Assembly (NCBI RefSeq): GCF_030866765.1
Contig: NZ_CP133017.1
Location: 2,710,001-2,774,000, forward strand
DNA length: 64,000 nt
Reading direction: 5' to 3'
Source: Paenibacillus silvisoli
GTDB lineage: Bacteria > Bacillota > Bacilli > Paenibacillales > Paenibacillaceae
Below the pieces are notes generated by a model. That model searched no databases. It was given only the letters and a program-made list of their open reading frames with translations, and was not told the DNA's origin. Of this stretch, positions 1 through 7,514 are shown piece after piece. Numbering within the stretch: the first letter of the stretch is position 1; the number at the start of each line of letters is the position of its first letter. Both the position numbers and the translations under genes were made by a program.

Positions 1-281
1 TCAGCCCTTGCGTAACGTTCAACAAAGTGAACACCTACGACTGGTTCAAAGAGAACATCGTAAACCTGGATCAATTCCCGGATTACGATCCGACGAACCG
101 CATTGCGGCAATGAACAAGATCATGGAAACGAACGGCATGCTCACAGGCCTCATCTACCAAAACAAAGAACGCAAATCGTACGAAGATATGATCAGCGGC
201 TTCGGGGCGGATGCCTTGGCGAACCAAGATCTGTCCTTGTCGGATGACCAGTTCAGCAAATTGGTAGCGGAATTCAAATAA
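1..281 (+). CDS. korB: 2-oxoacid:ferredoxin oxidoreductase, beta subunit (C-terminal fragment)
   Basis: Only the last 92 codons are in the window; the reading frame enters at base 3 (S-P-C-V-T-F-N...) and stops at 279-281. The opening SPCVTFN followed by NTYDWFKENI is typical of the C-terminal part of the thiamine-diphosphate beta subunit of 2-oxoglutarate/pyruvate:ferredoxin oxidoreductases, which with an alpha subunit oxidatively decarboxylate 2-oxoacids to acyl-CoA and reduce ferredoxin. The alpha subunit gene presumably lies just upstream, outside the window. A terminator follows at once (302-338). The substrate cannot be decided from this fragment. Confidence 0.8.
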   Translation, partial: SPCVTFNKVNTYDWFKENIVNLDQFPDYDPTNRIAAMNKIMETNGMLTGLIYQNKERKSYEDMISGFGADALANQDLSLSDDQFSKLVAEFK

Positions 282-301
282 GCTAGGCAGTATAGCAGAA
301 C

Positions 302-338
302 GGCATACAGTTCATCATAGAGCTGTGTGCCTTTTTTT
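302..338 (+). terminator. Rho-independent terminator after korB
   Basis: GGCATACAG (302-310) pairs with CTGTGTGCC (323-331, one G-U pair), followed by seven T. The hairpin includes the GTG at 327, which therefore is unlikely to be the start of the next gene. Confidence 0.8.
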
Positions 339-371
339 GAAGATACGGTACAGAAAGGTGTTATCAGATCT

Positions 372-941
372 ATGAAAATGGTTCCGGTTGGCGTTTCCGC
401 AAGGCACATTCATCTCTCTCAGGAACATGTAGAAGCGCTGTTCGGAGAAGGCGCGGAATTGACCGTCTTCAAGCCGCTTTCGCAGCCCGGCCAGTTTGCG
501 GCGAACGAAACGGTCGAAGTTGTCGGTCCGAAAGGCAGCTTCGGCAAAGTGCGGATTTTGGGACCGGCACGCAAACGTACGCAGCTCGAAGTATCCCGTA
601 CGGACGCATTCACGCTCGGCATTAATCCGCCTGTCCGCGAATCCGGAGACATCGCCGGGTCGGCCGGCATCCTGATTAAAGGGCCGAAAGGCGAGGTTCG
701 AATCGAAGAAGGCGTCATCGTTGCTGCGCGCCATATCCACTTCCATACGAGCGATGCGGAACGTTGGGGCATTTCGGACAAGCAGCGGTTGACCGTAAGG
801 CTTCAAGGGGAACGCGGCCTGATTCTGGAAAACGTCATTGCGCGCGTATCGCCGGAATTCGCCCTCGATATGCATATCGACACGGACGAAGCGAATGCCG
901 CAGGAGCATCGAATGGCGATCAAGCCGAAATTATCGGCTAG
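372..941 (+). CDS. pduL: PduL-type phosphate acyltransferase (phosphotransacylase)
   Basis: PduL enzymes interconvert acyl-CoA plus phosphate with acyl phosphate plus CoA and use a two-zinc centre bound by histidines. The protein shows two copies of the signature A-R-H-I-H, near residues 10-14 and 118-122 (the second continuing F-H), and a third D-M-H near residue 167, as in the family; the length of about 189 aa is also usual. I start at ATG 372, preceded by AAAGGTG about 11 bases upstream, because the in-frame GTG at 327 lies inside the upstream terminator hairpin. The gene is single, with its own terminator at 968-998. No microcompartment shell genes or signal-like N-terminal extension are seen, so it is probably the cytosolic form acting on acetyl- or propionyl-CoA. 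Confidence 0.88.
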   Translation: MKMVPVGVSARHIHLSQEHVEALFGEGAELTVFKPLSQPGQFAANETVEVVGPKGSFGKVRILGPARKRTQLEVSRTDAFTLGINPPVRESGDIAGSAGILIKGPKGEVRIEEGVIVAARHIHFHTSDAERWGISDKQRLTVRLQGERGLILENVIARVSPEFALDMHIDTDEANAAGASNGDQAEIIG

Positions 942-967
942 CAGCTGAAACCGTATGTCAGGACGAA

Positions 968-998
968 GAGACAATCGACGCGCGATTGTCTCTTTTTT
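968..998 (+). terminator. Rho-independent terminator after pduL
   Basis: Perfect 10-bp stem GAGACAATCG (968-977) / CGATTGTCTC (983-992) with a 5-base loop and a run of six T. Confidence 0.92.
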
Positions 999-1062
999 GT
1001 TACATTTTACCCGATGCCGGCGGCGTAACGATGTCATTTTTCTTTCTAAACGTGTGCGGGTT

Positions 1063-1071
1063 TGCTATAAT
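1063..1071 (+). promoter_or_regulatory. Extended -10 promoter element for miaB
   Basis: TGCTATAAT at 1063-1071 is a perfect extended -10; no good -35 is seen. It predicts a transcript start near 1078, which leaves almost no leader for the ATG at 1088 and favours a start further down. Confidence 0.6.
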
Positions 1072-1108
1072 ATTGGAATGGACACGTATGAGGAAGGGCG
1101 TGAAAGGT

Positions 1109-2668
1109 TTGAGTGCGCAAGGCAAAGACTTCTCCAAGTATTTTGATTTCTCCGGCGCGAAGGTGCTGAAGGAAGAAGACGGGAAAACTACCTACCGGAT
1201 TAACGGTCGAGATATTACGGTGAACGCTGCGCCGAACTATAAAGAAGAGAAACAAAGAGGCAAAGAGGCCATCCAGGTTCATTACGAATCCGGGATGCCG
1301 CCGGAACTGATGGAGCAGGGCAAGGGCAAGCTCTATCACATTACGACGTACGGCTGCCAGATGAACGAGCATGACACGGAAGTCATGAAGGGCATGTTCG
1401 AGCAAATGGGCTATCGGGCGACGGAAGACCGCAATTTGGCTGACGTCATCTTGCTGAATACATGCGCGGTTCGCGAGAACGCGGAAGATAAAGTGTTCGG
1501 CGAGCTCGGCCATTTGAAGCATCTGAAGATCGAGAAGCCGGGTCTCATTCTCGGCGTATGCGGCTGCATGTCGCAGGAAGAATCGGTCGTCAGCCGGATC
1601 ATGCAGAAGCACAGCTTCGTCGATTTGATTTTCGGAACGCACAATATTCACCGCCTGCCGTATTTGCTGCAGGATGCGTTGTTCAGCAAAGAGATGGTTG
1701 TCGAGGTGTGGTCCAAAGAAGGCGACATTATCGAGAACCTGCCGAAGAAGCGCGAAGGGATGCGCGGCTGGGTGAACATCATGTACGGCTGCGATAAGTT
1801 TTGCACGTACTGCATCGTTCCCTATACGAGGGGCAAGGAGCGCAGCAGACGTCCTGAGGACGTCATCGCCGAAGTACGCGAGCTGGCCCGCCAAGGGTTT
1901 AAGGAAATTACGCTGCTTGGGCAGAACGTCAATGCCTATGGCAAAGATTTCGAAGATCTAAATTATCGGTTCGGCGATTTGATGGCGGATATGGCGAAAA
2001 TCGATATTCCGCGCATCCGGTTTACGACGAGCCATCCGCGCGATTTCGACGACCACCTGATCGAAGTGCTGGCGACCAAAGGTAATTTGGTCGAGCATAT
2101 CCATCTTCCGGTGCAGTCCGGCAGTACGGAAGTGCTGAAGCGGATGAGCCGCAAATATACGCGCGAGCTGTTCCTGGAGCTGGTCGCGAAGATTAAGCGG
2201 GCTATTCCGAACGTCAACCTGACGACGGATATTATCGTCGGCTTCCCTGGGGAGACCGATGAGCAGTTCGAAGAAACGGTATCGCTCGTGCGAGAGGTCG
2301 GATTCTCGTCGGCCTACACCTTTATATACTCGCCGCGCGTAGGCACGCCTGCCGCGGATATGGAGGACAATATTCCGGAAGCCGTGAAGAAAGCGCGGCT
2401 GGCGCGGTTGAATAAAGTCATTGAAGAGCTAAGCCGCGTAAGCAACGAAGCGGAAGTCGGTAAAACGGTCGATATTCTCATCGAAGGCGTCAGCAAAAAC
2501 AACGCGAACGTGCTGTCAGGGCGCACGCGCACGAATAAGCTGGTTCATATCGAAGGACCGGCGGAGTGGATCGGGCAGTTTATCGAAGCGAAGATTACCG
2601 ATGCGATGTCTTGGTATATCAAAGCGGAGCCCACCATGGAATACCGCAAGGAAGAAGCCGTATCTTAA
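1109..2668 (+). CDS. miaB: tRNA-2-methylthio-N6-dimethylallyladenosine synthase MiaB
   Basis: MiaB is a radical-SAM methylthiotransferase that converts i6A37 to ms2i6A37 in tRNAs reading UNN codons. Visible are the three N-terminal cluster cysteines (Y-G-C-Q-M-N near residue 82, L-N-T-C-A-V-R near 118, C-G-C-M near 152), the radical-[11 protein letters not shown] (CxxxCxxC, near residue 227) and a C-terminal TRAM region. Length about 519 aa is usual for Bacillales. Start is uncertain: TTG 1109 has AGGAAGGG ten bases upstream and fits the promoter at 1063-1071; ATG 1088 (526 aa) and GTG 1100 are in-frame alternatives. ricA follows after 21 bases, as in Bacillus subtilis (ymcB-ymcA), so the two are co-transcribed. 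Confidence 0.95.
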   Translation: MSAQGKDFSKYFDFSGAKVLKEEDGKTTYRINGRDITVNAAPNYKEEKQRGKEAIQVHYESGMPPELMEQGKGKLYHITTYGCQMNEHDTEVMKGMFEQMGYRATEDRNLADVILLNTCAVRENAEDKVFGELGHLKHLKIEKPGLILGVCGCMSQEESVVSRIMQKHSFVDLIFGTHNIHRLPYLLQDALFSKEMVVEVWSKEGDIIENLPKKREGMRGWVNIMYGCDKFCTYCIVPYTRGKERSRRPEDVIAEVRELARQGFKEITLLGQNVNAYGKDFEDLNYRFGDLMADMAKIDIPRIRFTTSHPRDFDDHLIEVLATKGNLVEHIHLPVQSGSTEVLKRMSRKYTRELFLELVAKIKRAIPNVNLTTDIIVGFPGETDEQFEETVSLVREVGFSSAYTFIYSPRVGTPAADMEDNIPEAVKKARLARLNKVIEELSRVSNEAEVGKTVDILIEGVSKNNANVLSGRTRTNKLVHIEGPAEWIGQFIEAKITDAMSWYIKAEPTMEYRKEEAVS

Positions 2669-2689
2669 CGAACAGAGGAGCTGGACCCA

Positions 2690-3172
2690 TTGGCAAAAGA
2701 GCAAGCTGCAACGCATAACCATACGCATGATCACGACCACGATTCGAACTGTACGGTGCCGAAATTCAATAGCGAGGACATCATCGTTCGCGCGGACATC
2801 ATGGCGAAAACGAAAGAGCTGGCGAGCATGATTTTCACGTCCGAGGAAGTGCAGCAGTTCCAACGCGCCGAGAAGCAAATTCAAGGCAATGAGCGCATCC
2901 AAAGCTTGATCTCGCAAATCAAGAAGAAGCAGAAGGAAATCGTCGCATTCGAAACGACCTTCAAAAATGCCGATATGGTTGCGAAGATCGAGAAAGAGAT
3001 CGACGCGCTTCAGGACGAGCTGGACGGCATTCCGATCGTATCGGAGTTCCAGCAGAGCCAGGCCGATATCAATTACTTGCTGCAAACGATCGTTTCCGTC
3101 ATCCGCGATACGGTAGCCGAAAAAATCACGATCGAAGACGCGCAAGTCGATGCTCCGGAAGAATGCATGTAA
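2690..3172 (+). CDS. ricA: YlbF/YmcA family protein RicA with His-rich N-terminus
   Basis: RicA (YmcA) forms a complex with RicF (YlbF) and RicT that carries Fe-S clusters and directs RNase Y processing, affecting biofilm, competence and sporulation in B. subtilis. The protein is mostly helical, with the YlbF-type core from about residue 25 (amphipathic heptads rich in K, E and Q) and ends E-E-C-M, the C-terminal cysteine region. Its position directly behind miaB is the conserved one and distinguishes it from ylbF. TTG start at 2690 with AGAGGAG nine bases upstream. Odd: residues 9-17 contain an alternating His/Asp tract (H-N-H-T-H-D-H-D-H) not present in the B. subtilis protein as I remember it, which looks metal-binding. 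Confidence 0.85.
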   Translation: MAKEQAATHNHTHDHDHDSNCTVPKFNSEDIIVRADIMAKTKELASMIFTSEEVQQFQRAEKQIQGNERIQSLISQIKKKQKEIVAFETTFKNADMVAKIEKEIDALQDELDGIPIVSEFQQSQADINYLLQTIVSVIRDTVAEKITIEDAQVDAPEECM

Positions 3173-3176
3173 ACAA

Positions 3177-3208
3177 AAAAACCTGCCGCAATCGCTGCGG
3201 CAGGTTTT
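3177..3208. terminator. Bidirectional terminator between ricA and the MFS gene
   Basis: ACCTGCCGCA (3181-3190) / TGCGGCAGGT (3196-3205), flanked by A-run on the left and T-run on the right, so it can stop transcription from both convergent genes. Confidence 0.9.
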
Positions 3209-3216
3209 CCTATTTA

Positions 3217-4431
3217 TCAGGAGGCCGATGAGGTCTGACGCGCTTGCGCTTGGTCGCGGCGCCGCCACGCGAGCATGCAGACGAGCGCGGCGAGCGCGAA
3301 CGCCCCGCCTAGCCAGAAGCCGTAGTCGCGCCCATACGCTTCATTAATGAAACCGGCGAGGAACGGGCCTGCGAACATGCCGATGGAATAGACGGCTTGG
3401 TAGAAGCCCATGGCAGTCGCGCGCTTGGAGGACGAGAACGGCTGAATGGCGAGTCCGAGCAGCAGCGGCAAATGCATGCCCTGCGCGAAGCCGTTGAGCG
3501 CCTGCGTGACGGCCAGCCAGCCCAGCGAAGGCGAATAGGCGATCGCCACCGTGAATAGGCCGCTCAGGGCGAAGCCTGTCGCGATGACGGTGCGGTTGCC
3601 GTACTTGGGAGCAAGCAGCCGTCCGGTTATCAAGGAGGCCACGGCATGCGGCACCATGAAGGCGATGACGATCAGCGTGAGCTGGCCGCTGGAGGCGCCC
3701 AAGGAAGTCGCCTTCAGCGGCGTGAAGCCGAACATCGTAATGAACAGCACGCAATGGGCGAGAATCGAGAGCGTCGATACCCGCTGCAGCGACGGCGTTT
3801 GCACGACCTCGCGGAGATGTGCGAGCGATATCGGCTCCCTTGCGACGCCTCCTCGCGGCTCTTTGACGGCGAAGGCAAGCAGCAGACCGGCCGCGCCCAG
3901 CCCGATGCCGGCAATAAAGGCGGCATTCCAGCTGTACGCGCCGGCCAGCCAGCCGCTGAGCGTCATGCCGATCAGCTGACCCGACACCGTTAAGAAGCTG
4001 ATGTTGCTCATCGCCTTCGTCGCTTCGTTTGCGGCGTAGTAGGCGGCGTAGAGCACGGTAAACGCGACCCAAGCGGACGCGCATACGCCGGACATCATCC
4101 TGCCGGCCAGCGGCCACAGCCACGAGCCGGGAATCGTGAACAGGAGGCAGCTCAGCGCTCCGCTGATCATGCCGAGCATAAGGAAGGGCTTGCGCTTGTG
4201 CAGCTTATCCGATGCAAGGCCAAGCGGAAACCGGACGAGCATCTGCGTGAAGCCATAGCTTCCGAGCACGATGCCGATCAGCACGTCGGCATAACCGCTG
4301 CTTTTCATAAAAGGCGGAAGAATCGGAACGTAGACATACAGCGTCGACCAATATAACAACGTCACGATAATAAAAATGGCGTGATCGGCACGAGTAGTCG
4401 GAATTAAGGCGGCTTTTGCATCGGCGGACAT
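3217..4431 (-). CDS. MFS transporter
   Basis: A 404-aa integral membrane protein with the 12-helix pattern of the major facilitator superfamily. The loop between helices 2 and 3 reads G-L-A-S-D-K-L-H-K-R-K-P, a good match to MFS motif A (GxxxDRxxRR), and the pattern recurs weakly in the second half (G-R-L-L-A-P-K-Y-G-N-R). The substrate is unknown; general form is that of proton-coupled drug or metabolite exporters. The ATG at 4431 has AAGGAG ten bases upstream; an in-frame TTG at 4452 is inside that ribosome site and was rejected. It is transcribed convergently with ricA and divergently from the signal peptidase gene. Confidence 0.88.
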   Translation of the reverse strand: MSADAKAALIPTTRADHAIFIIVTLLYWSTLYVYVPILPPFMKSSGYADVLIGIVLGSYGFTQMLVRFPLGLASDKLHKRKPFLMLGMISGALSCLLFTIPGSWLWPLAGRMMSGVCASAWVAFTVLYAAYYAANEATKAMSNISFLTVSGQLIGMTLSGWLAGAYSWNAAFIAGIGLGAAGLLLAFAVKEPRGGVAREPISLAHLREVVQTPSLQRVSTLSILAHCVLFITMFGFTPLKATSLGASSGQLTLIVIAFMVPHAVASLITGRLLAPKYGNRTVIATGFALSGLFTVAIAYSPSLGWLAVTQALNGFAQGMHLPLLLGLAIQPFSSSKRATAMGFYQAVYSIGMFAGPFLAGFINEAYGRDYGFWLGGAFALAALVCMLAWRRRDQAQARQTSSAS

Positions 4432-4591
4432 TCGGATCTCACTCCTTAGCAATAGATAACAGTAACCTCCTAACTGTATCCTACGTCCACCGGATCGGGC
4501 AACGCTATTTTATGAAAGTCGTTTTCAAAGAAACTAATTGCGGGTAAAAGTCGTAATAGATAAAGAGCTCGACCAGAGAGGAGACACGCAA

Positions 4592-5155
4592 GTGGAGAAG
4601 CCGGACCTGCAAGTACATATGACTAAGAAGCCCAAAAAGTCGTGGGCGAAAGAAGCAAGAGACTGGACCGTCTCGCTAGGCGTTGCCATCGTGGCGGCGC
4701 TGCTCATACAGAATTATGCTTTTGCCCAAACGGAAGTTAGAAACGTCTCGATGCAGCATACGCTGGTGGAAGGCCAGCGCCTCATCGAAGATAAGATCAG
4801 CTATCGGTTCGAATCGCCAAACAGAGGCGACATCGTCATCATTCATGGGCCGGAGAGCGACAAGCGTCTCATTAAACGCGTCATCGGTTTGCCTGGCGAC
4901 GTCATCGATCTGACAAGCGACGGACAAGTTGTTCTGAACGGCGAGCCGCTCACTGAGCCGTACGTAAAAGGAAAAACTTATTCAAACGGCATGTCGATGC
5001 CGTACACGGTACCGCCGGAAAAAGTGTTTGTCATGGGCGACAACCGTGAAAACAGCCAAGATAGCCGGGAGCTGGGTCCCATCGCCATGTCCAGCCTGGA
5101 GGGCCGGGCCGTATTGCGGTTATGGCCGCTCGATAAATTCGGCGGATTGGATTAA
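4592..5155 (+). CDS. lepB: Signal peptidase I
   Basis: Type I signal peptidase, a membrane-bound Ser/Lys protease that releases exported proteins by cutting after their signal peptides. One N-terminal membrane helix (about residues 27-45) precedes the catalytic domain. The nucleophile box is N-V-S-M-Q-H-T-L, the catalytic lysine lies in K-R-L-I-K-R-V-I-G-L-P-G-D, and box E is GDNRENSQDSRELGPI. The protein has 187 aa, typical of Gram-positive SipS-like enzymes. GTG 4592 is chosen because AGAGAGGAG ends eight bases upstream. The DUF4184 gene follows six bases after the stop, so it is probably co-transcribed. The box around Ser (NVSM rather than the common GxSM) is a small departure. Confidence 0.93.
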   Translation: MEKPDLQVHMTKKPKKSWAKEARDWTVSLGVAIVAALLIQNYAFAQTEVRNVSMQHTLVEGQRLIEDKISYRFESPNRGDIVIIHGPESDKRLIKRVIGLPGDVIDLTSDGQVVLNGEPLTEPYVKGKTYSNGMSMPYTVPPEKVFVMGDNRENSQDSRELGPIAMSSLEGRAVLRLWPLDKFGGLD

Positions 5156-5161
5156 TCAGCG

Positions 5162-6175
5162 ATGCCTTTCACGTTTTCACATCCGTTCTTCGCGGCGCCT
5201 CTTCGGCGGATCGCGCCGAAATGGCTGAGCGTGACCGGACTTGTGCTGGGCAGCATGTCGCCTGATATGGAGTACTTTATGGCGATGGAGCCTTATCAGA
5301 GCGTCGGCCATTCCTTGCTGGGCTTTCTCGTGCAAGGCTTGCCGCTTGGCATCGCGTTCGCGTTTGTTTTTCACATGATCATCAAACCGGCGCTGCCTAA
5401 ATTTCTGCCCGCGTTCGGCGGGTTGGATCAATTCGCTAAATCGCTCAGCAGCGAGTGGCGCTTGGGGTCGGTTCAGGCCTGGCTTGTTTTTCTCGCGTCG
5501 CTGTATATCGGTTATTTGACGCATATGTTCATGGATGCATGGACGCATTCGGGCGGCGTCTTCGTAGCATGGTTCCCTGCTCTTCTGAAGGTCGTTGGCG
5601 GCAGACCGATCTATGCCAATCTGCAGTTCGGTTTCTCGTTCATCGGACTTGCGATACCGGGACTATTTTTGATACGGCGATATTTTCATTTCCGCAGTCT
5701 TGTAAAGGTTAGAAAACTAAAGCCGGTTGCTTCGCCCGGAACCAAAGCGCTGCTCTGGTTTGTCGCTGCATCGACTGCGATCGTTCTTTTTGCGCTGAAA
5801 ACGTTGTTTGTCGTTTACCCGGGATTCATTGGCGTATTCATCGTAGCTCCGTTATCGTCCGCGCTATTCGGCTGTTTTGTCGCCTCGCTTCTATATTTGG
5901 CGAATGGAAAAAGGCTGGCCGGCGCAATGAAGGCATTGGCGCTACTACTCGGGACGATGCTTGCGCTTCGAATCGGCGTGGTGCTGCGGGAAATTTATAT
6001 GACGGACGGCGTTCCATACCCGATCGCGCATCCGCCCAAAGGCGTCTTTGATCCGCTCTGGATCGGATTTATATGGGTCTGGAGCCTTGCGCTGTTATAT
6101 GCGGTGCGCGTAACGAGAAGCAAGACGCCTACGGTGAACAAGCGAACTGACGCGAGCATGTATGAATCCACTTGA
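5162..6175 (+). CDS. DUF4184 family membrane protein
   Basis: The start M-P-F-T-F-S-H-P and G-S-M-S-P-D-M-E-Y-F are the hallmarks of DUF4184, a family of membrane proteins whose conserved His/Asp residues recall metal-dependent hydrolases of the YdjM type. About seven hydrophobic segments are visible in 337 aa, and a further conserved-looking H-M-F-M-D-A-W-T-H (near residue 121) lies between helices. The molecular function is not known. The gene begins six bases after lepB and has no clear ribosome site of its own beyond GGATTGG, suggesting translational coupling. Confidence 0.8.
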   Translation: MPFTFSHPFFAAPLRRIAPKWLSVTGLVLGSMSPDMEYFMAMEPYQSVGHSLLGFLVQGLPLGIAFAFVFHMIIKPALPKFLPAFGGLDQFAKSLSSEWRLGSVQAWLVFLASLYIGYLTHMFMDAWTHSGGVFVAWFPALLKVVGGRPIYANLQFGFSFIGLAIPGLFLIRRYFHFRSLVKVRKLKPVASPGTKALLWFVAASTAIVLFALKTLFVVYPGFIGVFIVAPLSSALFGCFVASLLYLANGKRLAGAMKALALLLGTMLALRIGVVLREIYMTDGVPYPIAHPPKGVFDPLWIGFIWVWSLALLYAVRVTRSKTPTVNKRTDASMYEST

Positions 6176-6218
6176 ATTGGGGAATTCTACCATCGGCAAT
6201 AGTTTTGGAGGTGGCAGA

Positions 6219-6560
6219 ATGCGTTTCACCCTAGTTCTTATGATGACTTTCCTGATGCTGATCGGCTCCGCCGCGACTGTTTCCGCCGAGCCGCCGTACG
6301 CGAAGTGGGGACGTCTTGCGATGAAAGAAACGATGAAGAAGTACCATGCCGAAATCGTCGATTACAAGCATGTCGGCCGTAAGGTTGAGGATGCGGGCTT
6401 AATGTCCGAGACGTTCCGGCTCTTGCTCAACAAAGGAGCCCGCAAGTTTGAAGTGACCGTCAGAATCTGGTTTGAGCAGCACAGCGAGAAGGTCGTGCGG
6501 ATTCAATTCACGGAGGATGGAAAAGTAGGCGGCATGCCGACGTTTGCGCCGATGATTTGA
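6219..6560 (+). CDS. Secreted DUF3889/YqzG-like small protein
   Basis: A 113-aa protein with a clear signal peptide (MRFTLVLMMTFLMLIGSAATVSA, cut predicted after A-x-A near residue 23). The mature part Y-A-K-W-G-R-L-A-M-K-E-T and V-D-Y-K-H-V-G-R resembles B. subtilis YqzG (DUF3889), a small exported protein of unknown function. ATG 6219 has GGAGGT nine to ten bases upstream. It follows the DUF4184 gene closely and may belong to the lepB operon. Confidence 0.75.
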   Translation: MRFTLVLMMTFLMLIGSAATVSAEPPYAKWGRLAMKETMKKYHAEIVDYKHVGRKVEDAGLMSETFRLLLNKGARKFEVTVRIWFEQHSEKVVRIQFTEDGKVGGMPTFAPMI

Positions 6561-6615
6561 AACTATTTTGGCAGCAGGACGTATGTAAATTTATACCTAT
6601 TGGGAGGGATCATGC

Positions 6616-6927
6616 ATGATTTTATCGACAACACCGACAGTTGAAGGACATCCGATTCAGCAATATCTTGGCGTCGTAACCGGGGAAGCGATTATGGGGG
6701 CGAACATCGTTCGCGACTTGTTCGCTTCGATTACCGATATCGTCGGCGGACGTTCCGGCGCGTACGAGACGAAGCTGAAGGAAGCGCGCGACGTCGCGTT
6801 CAACGAGATGTCCAGCCAAGCTTCCCGCATGGGGGCAAATGCGATCGTCGGCATCGACATCGACTATGAAGTGGTCCGCGAAGGCATGCTGATGGTAGCC
6901 GTCAGCGGCACGGCGGTACGTATTTAA
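6616..6927 (+). CDS. YbjQ family (UPF0145) protein
   Basis: A 103-aa protein with the family pattern [18 protein letters not shown], the basic-acidic middle G-R-S-G-A-Y-E and the C-terminal [12 protein letters not shown]. Such proteins form small pentamer-like rings and have been called heavy-metal-binding, but no function is established. GGGAGGG lies nine bases before ATG 6616; the ATG at 6612 is out of frame. A weak terminator follows at 6952-6990. Confidence 0.9.
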   Translation: MILSTTPTVEGHPIQQYLGVVTGEAIMGANIVRDLFASITDIVGGRSGAYETKLKEARDVAFNEMSSQASRMGANAIVGIDIDYEVVREGMLMVAVSGTAVRI

Positions 6928-6951
6928 CGAAATTTCAATAGCGATCCTGCG

Positions 6952-6990
6952 ACAGCGTCCGAGTGCTCCGTGCACCGGATGCTGTTTCTT
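6952..6990 (+). terminator. Probable terminator after the YbjQ-family gene
   Basis: ACAGCGTCCG (6952-6961) / CGGATGCTGT (6976-6985) with one G-U pair, followed by TTCTTTAT; the T-run is imperfect. Confidence 0.6.
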
Positions 6991-7077
6991 TATGCCGCCG
7001 CTTGGACATCGGGCCGCGAGGAAGAGTAGAATACAGGAATAGCGTTCAAATTGCTCAGAAGGAGTTGTACGAGAAAG

Positions 7078-7386
7078 ATGGGAGAAATTACGGCAAGCGA
7101 GCTGGAAACCCGGCTGCGCGAAGGCGAGAAGCTAAGCCTCATCGATGTCCGGGAGCCGGACGAATGGGAATCCGGACATATTAAGGAAGCGGTAAGCATT
7201 CCGATGTCCGTATTCGTGGAGCGTCTTGGCGAGCTGAACAAGTTCGAGGAGCCGCTGTACCTGGTTTGCAGAAGCGGGAACCGGAGCGGAAGAGTAGGCG
7301 ACTACTTAGCCGCGCAGGGCTATGAGGTCGTTAACGTGCTTGGCGGCATGCTAAGCTGGCCGGGCGACGTTGTGACCGGGAATTAA
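7078..7386 (+). CDS. Rhodanese-like sulfurtransferase domain protein
   Basis: A single-domain rhodanese of 102 aa. The first half has L-I-D-V-R-E-P-D-E-W and the active-site loop is C-R-S-G-N-R-S-G (cysteine near residue 64), the six-residue loop of thiosulfate sulfurtransferases such as GlpE and YqhL. It probably carries a persulfide and donates sulfur in the cytosol. Start ATG 7078 follows AGAAGGAG with a longish 13-base gap; no better start is in frame. It stands alone between two terminators. Confidence 0.9.
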   Translation: MGEITASELETRLREGEKLSLIDVREPDEWESGHIKEAVSIPMSVFVERLGELNKFEEPLYLVCRSGNRSGRVGDYLAAQGYEVVNVLGGMLSWPGDVVTGN

Positions 7387-7401
7387 TGATGAGCCATAAT
7401 G

Positions 7402-7443
7402 GAGCACGTTTGCGCATTGAGCGCGAATGTGCTCTTTTTTTTT
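7402..7443 (+). terminator. Rho-independent terminator after the rhodanese gene
   Basis: GAGCACGTTTGCGC (7402-7415) / GCGCGAATGTGCTC (7421-7434), 14 bp with two G-U pairs, then nine T. Confidence 0.92.
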
Positions 7444-7514
7444 GTTATGAGTCGAACAACCCTGCCATATAGTGAAGAGTAGGACAGCTAGGACGATAGG
7501 AGGAACGCTACTCT

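Noticed and set aside
327..371. GTG start at 327 for pduL
   Set aside because: The GTG is part of the korB terminator hairpin, so it would not be on a stable message; ATG 372 fits the family start.
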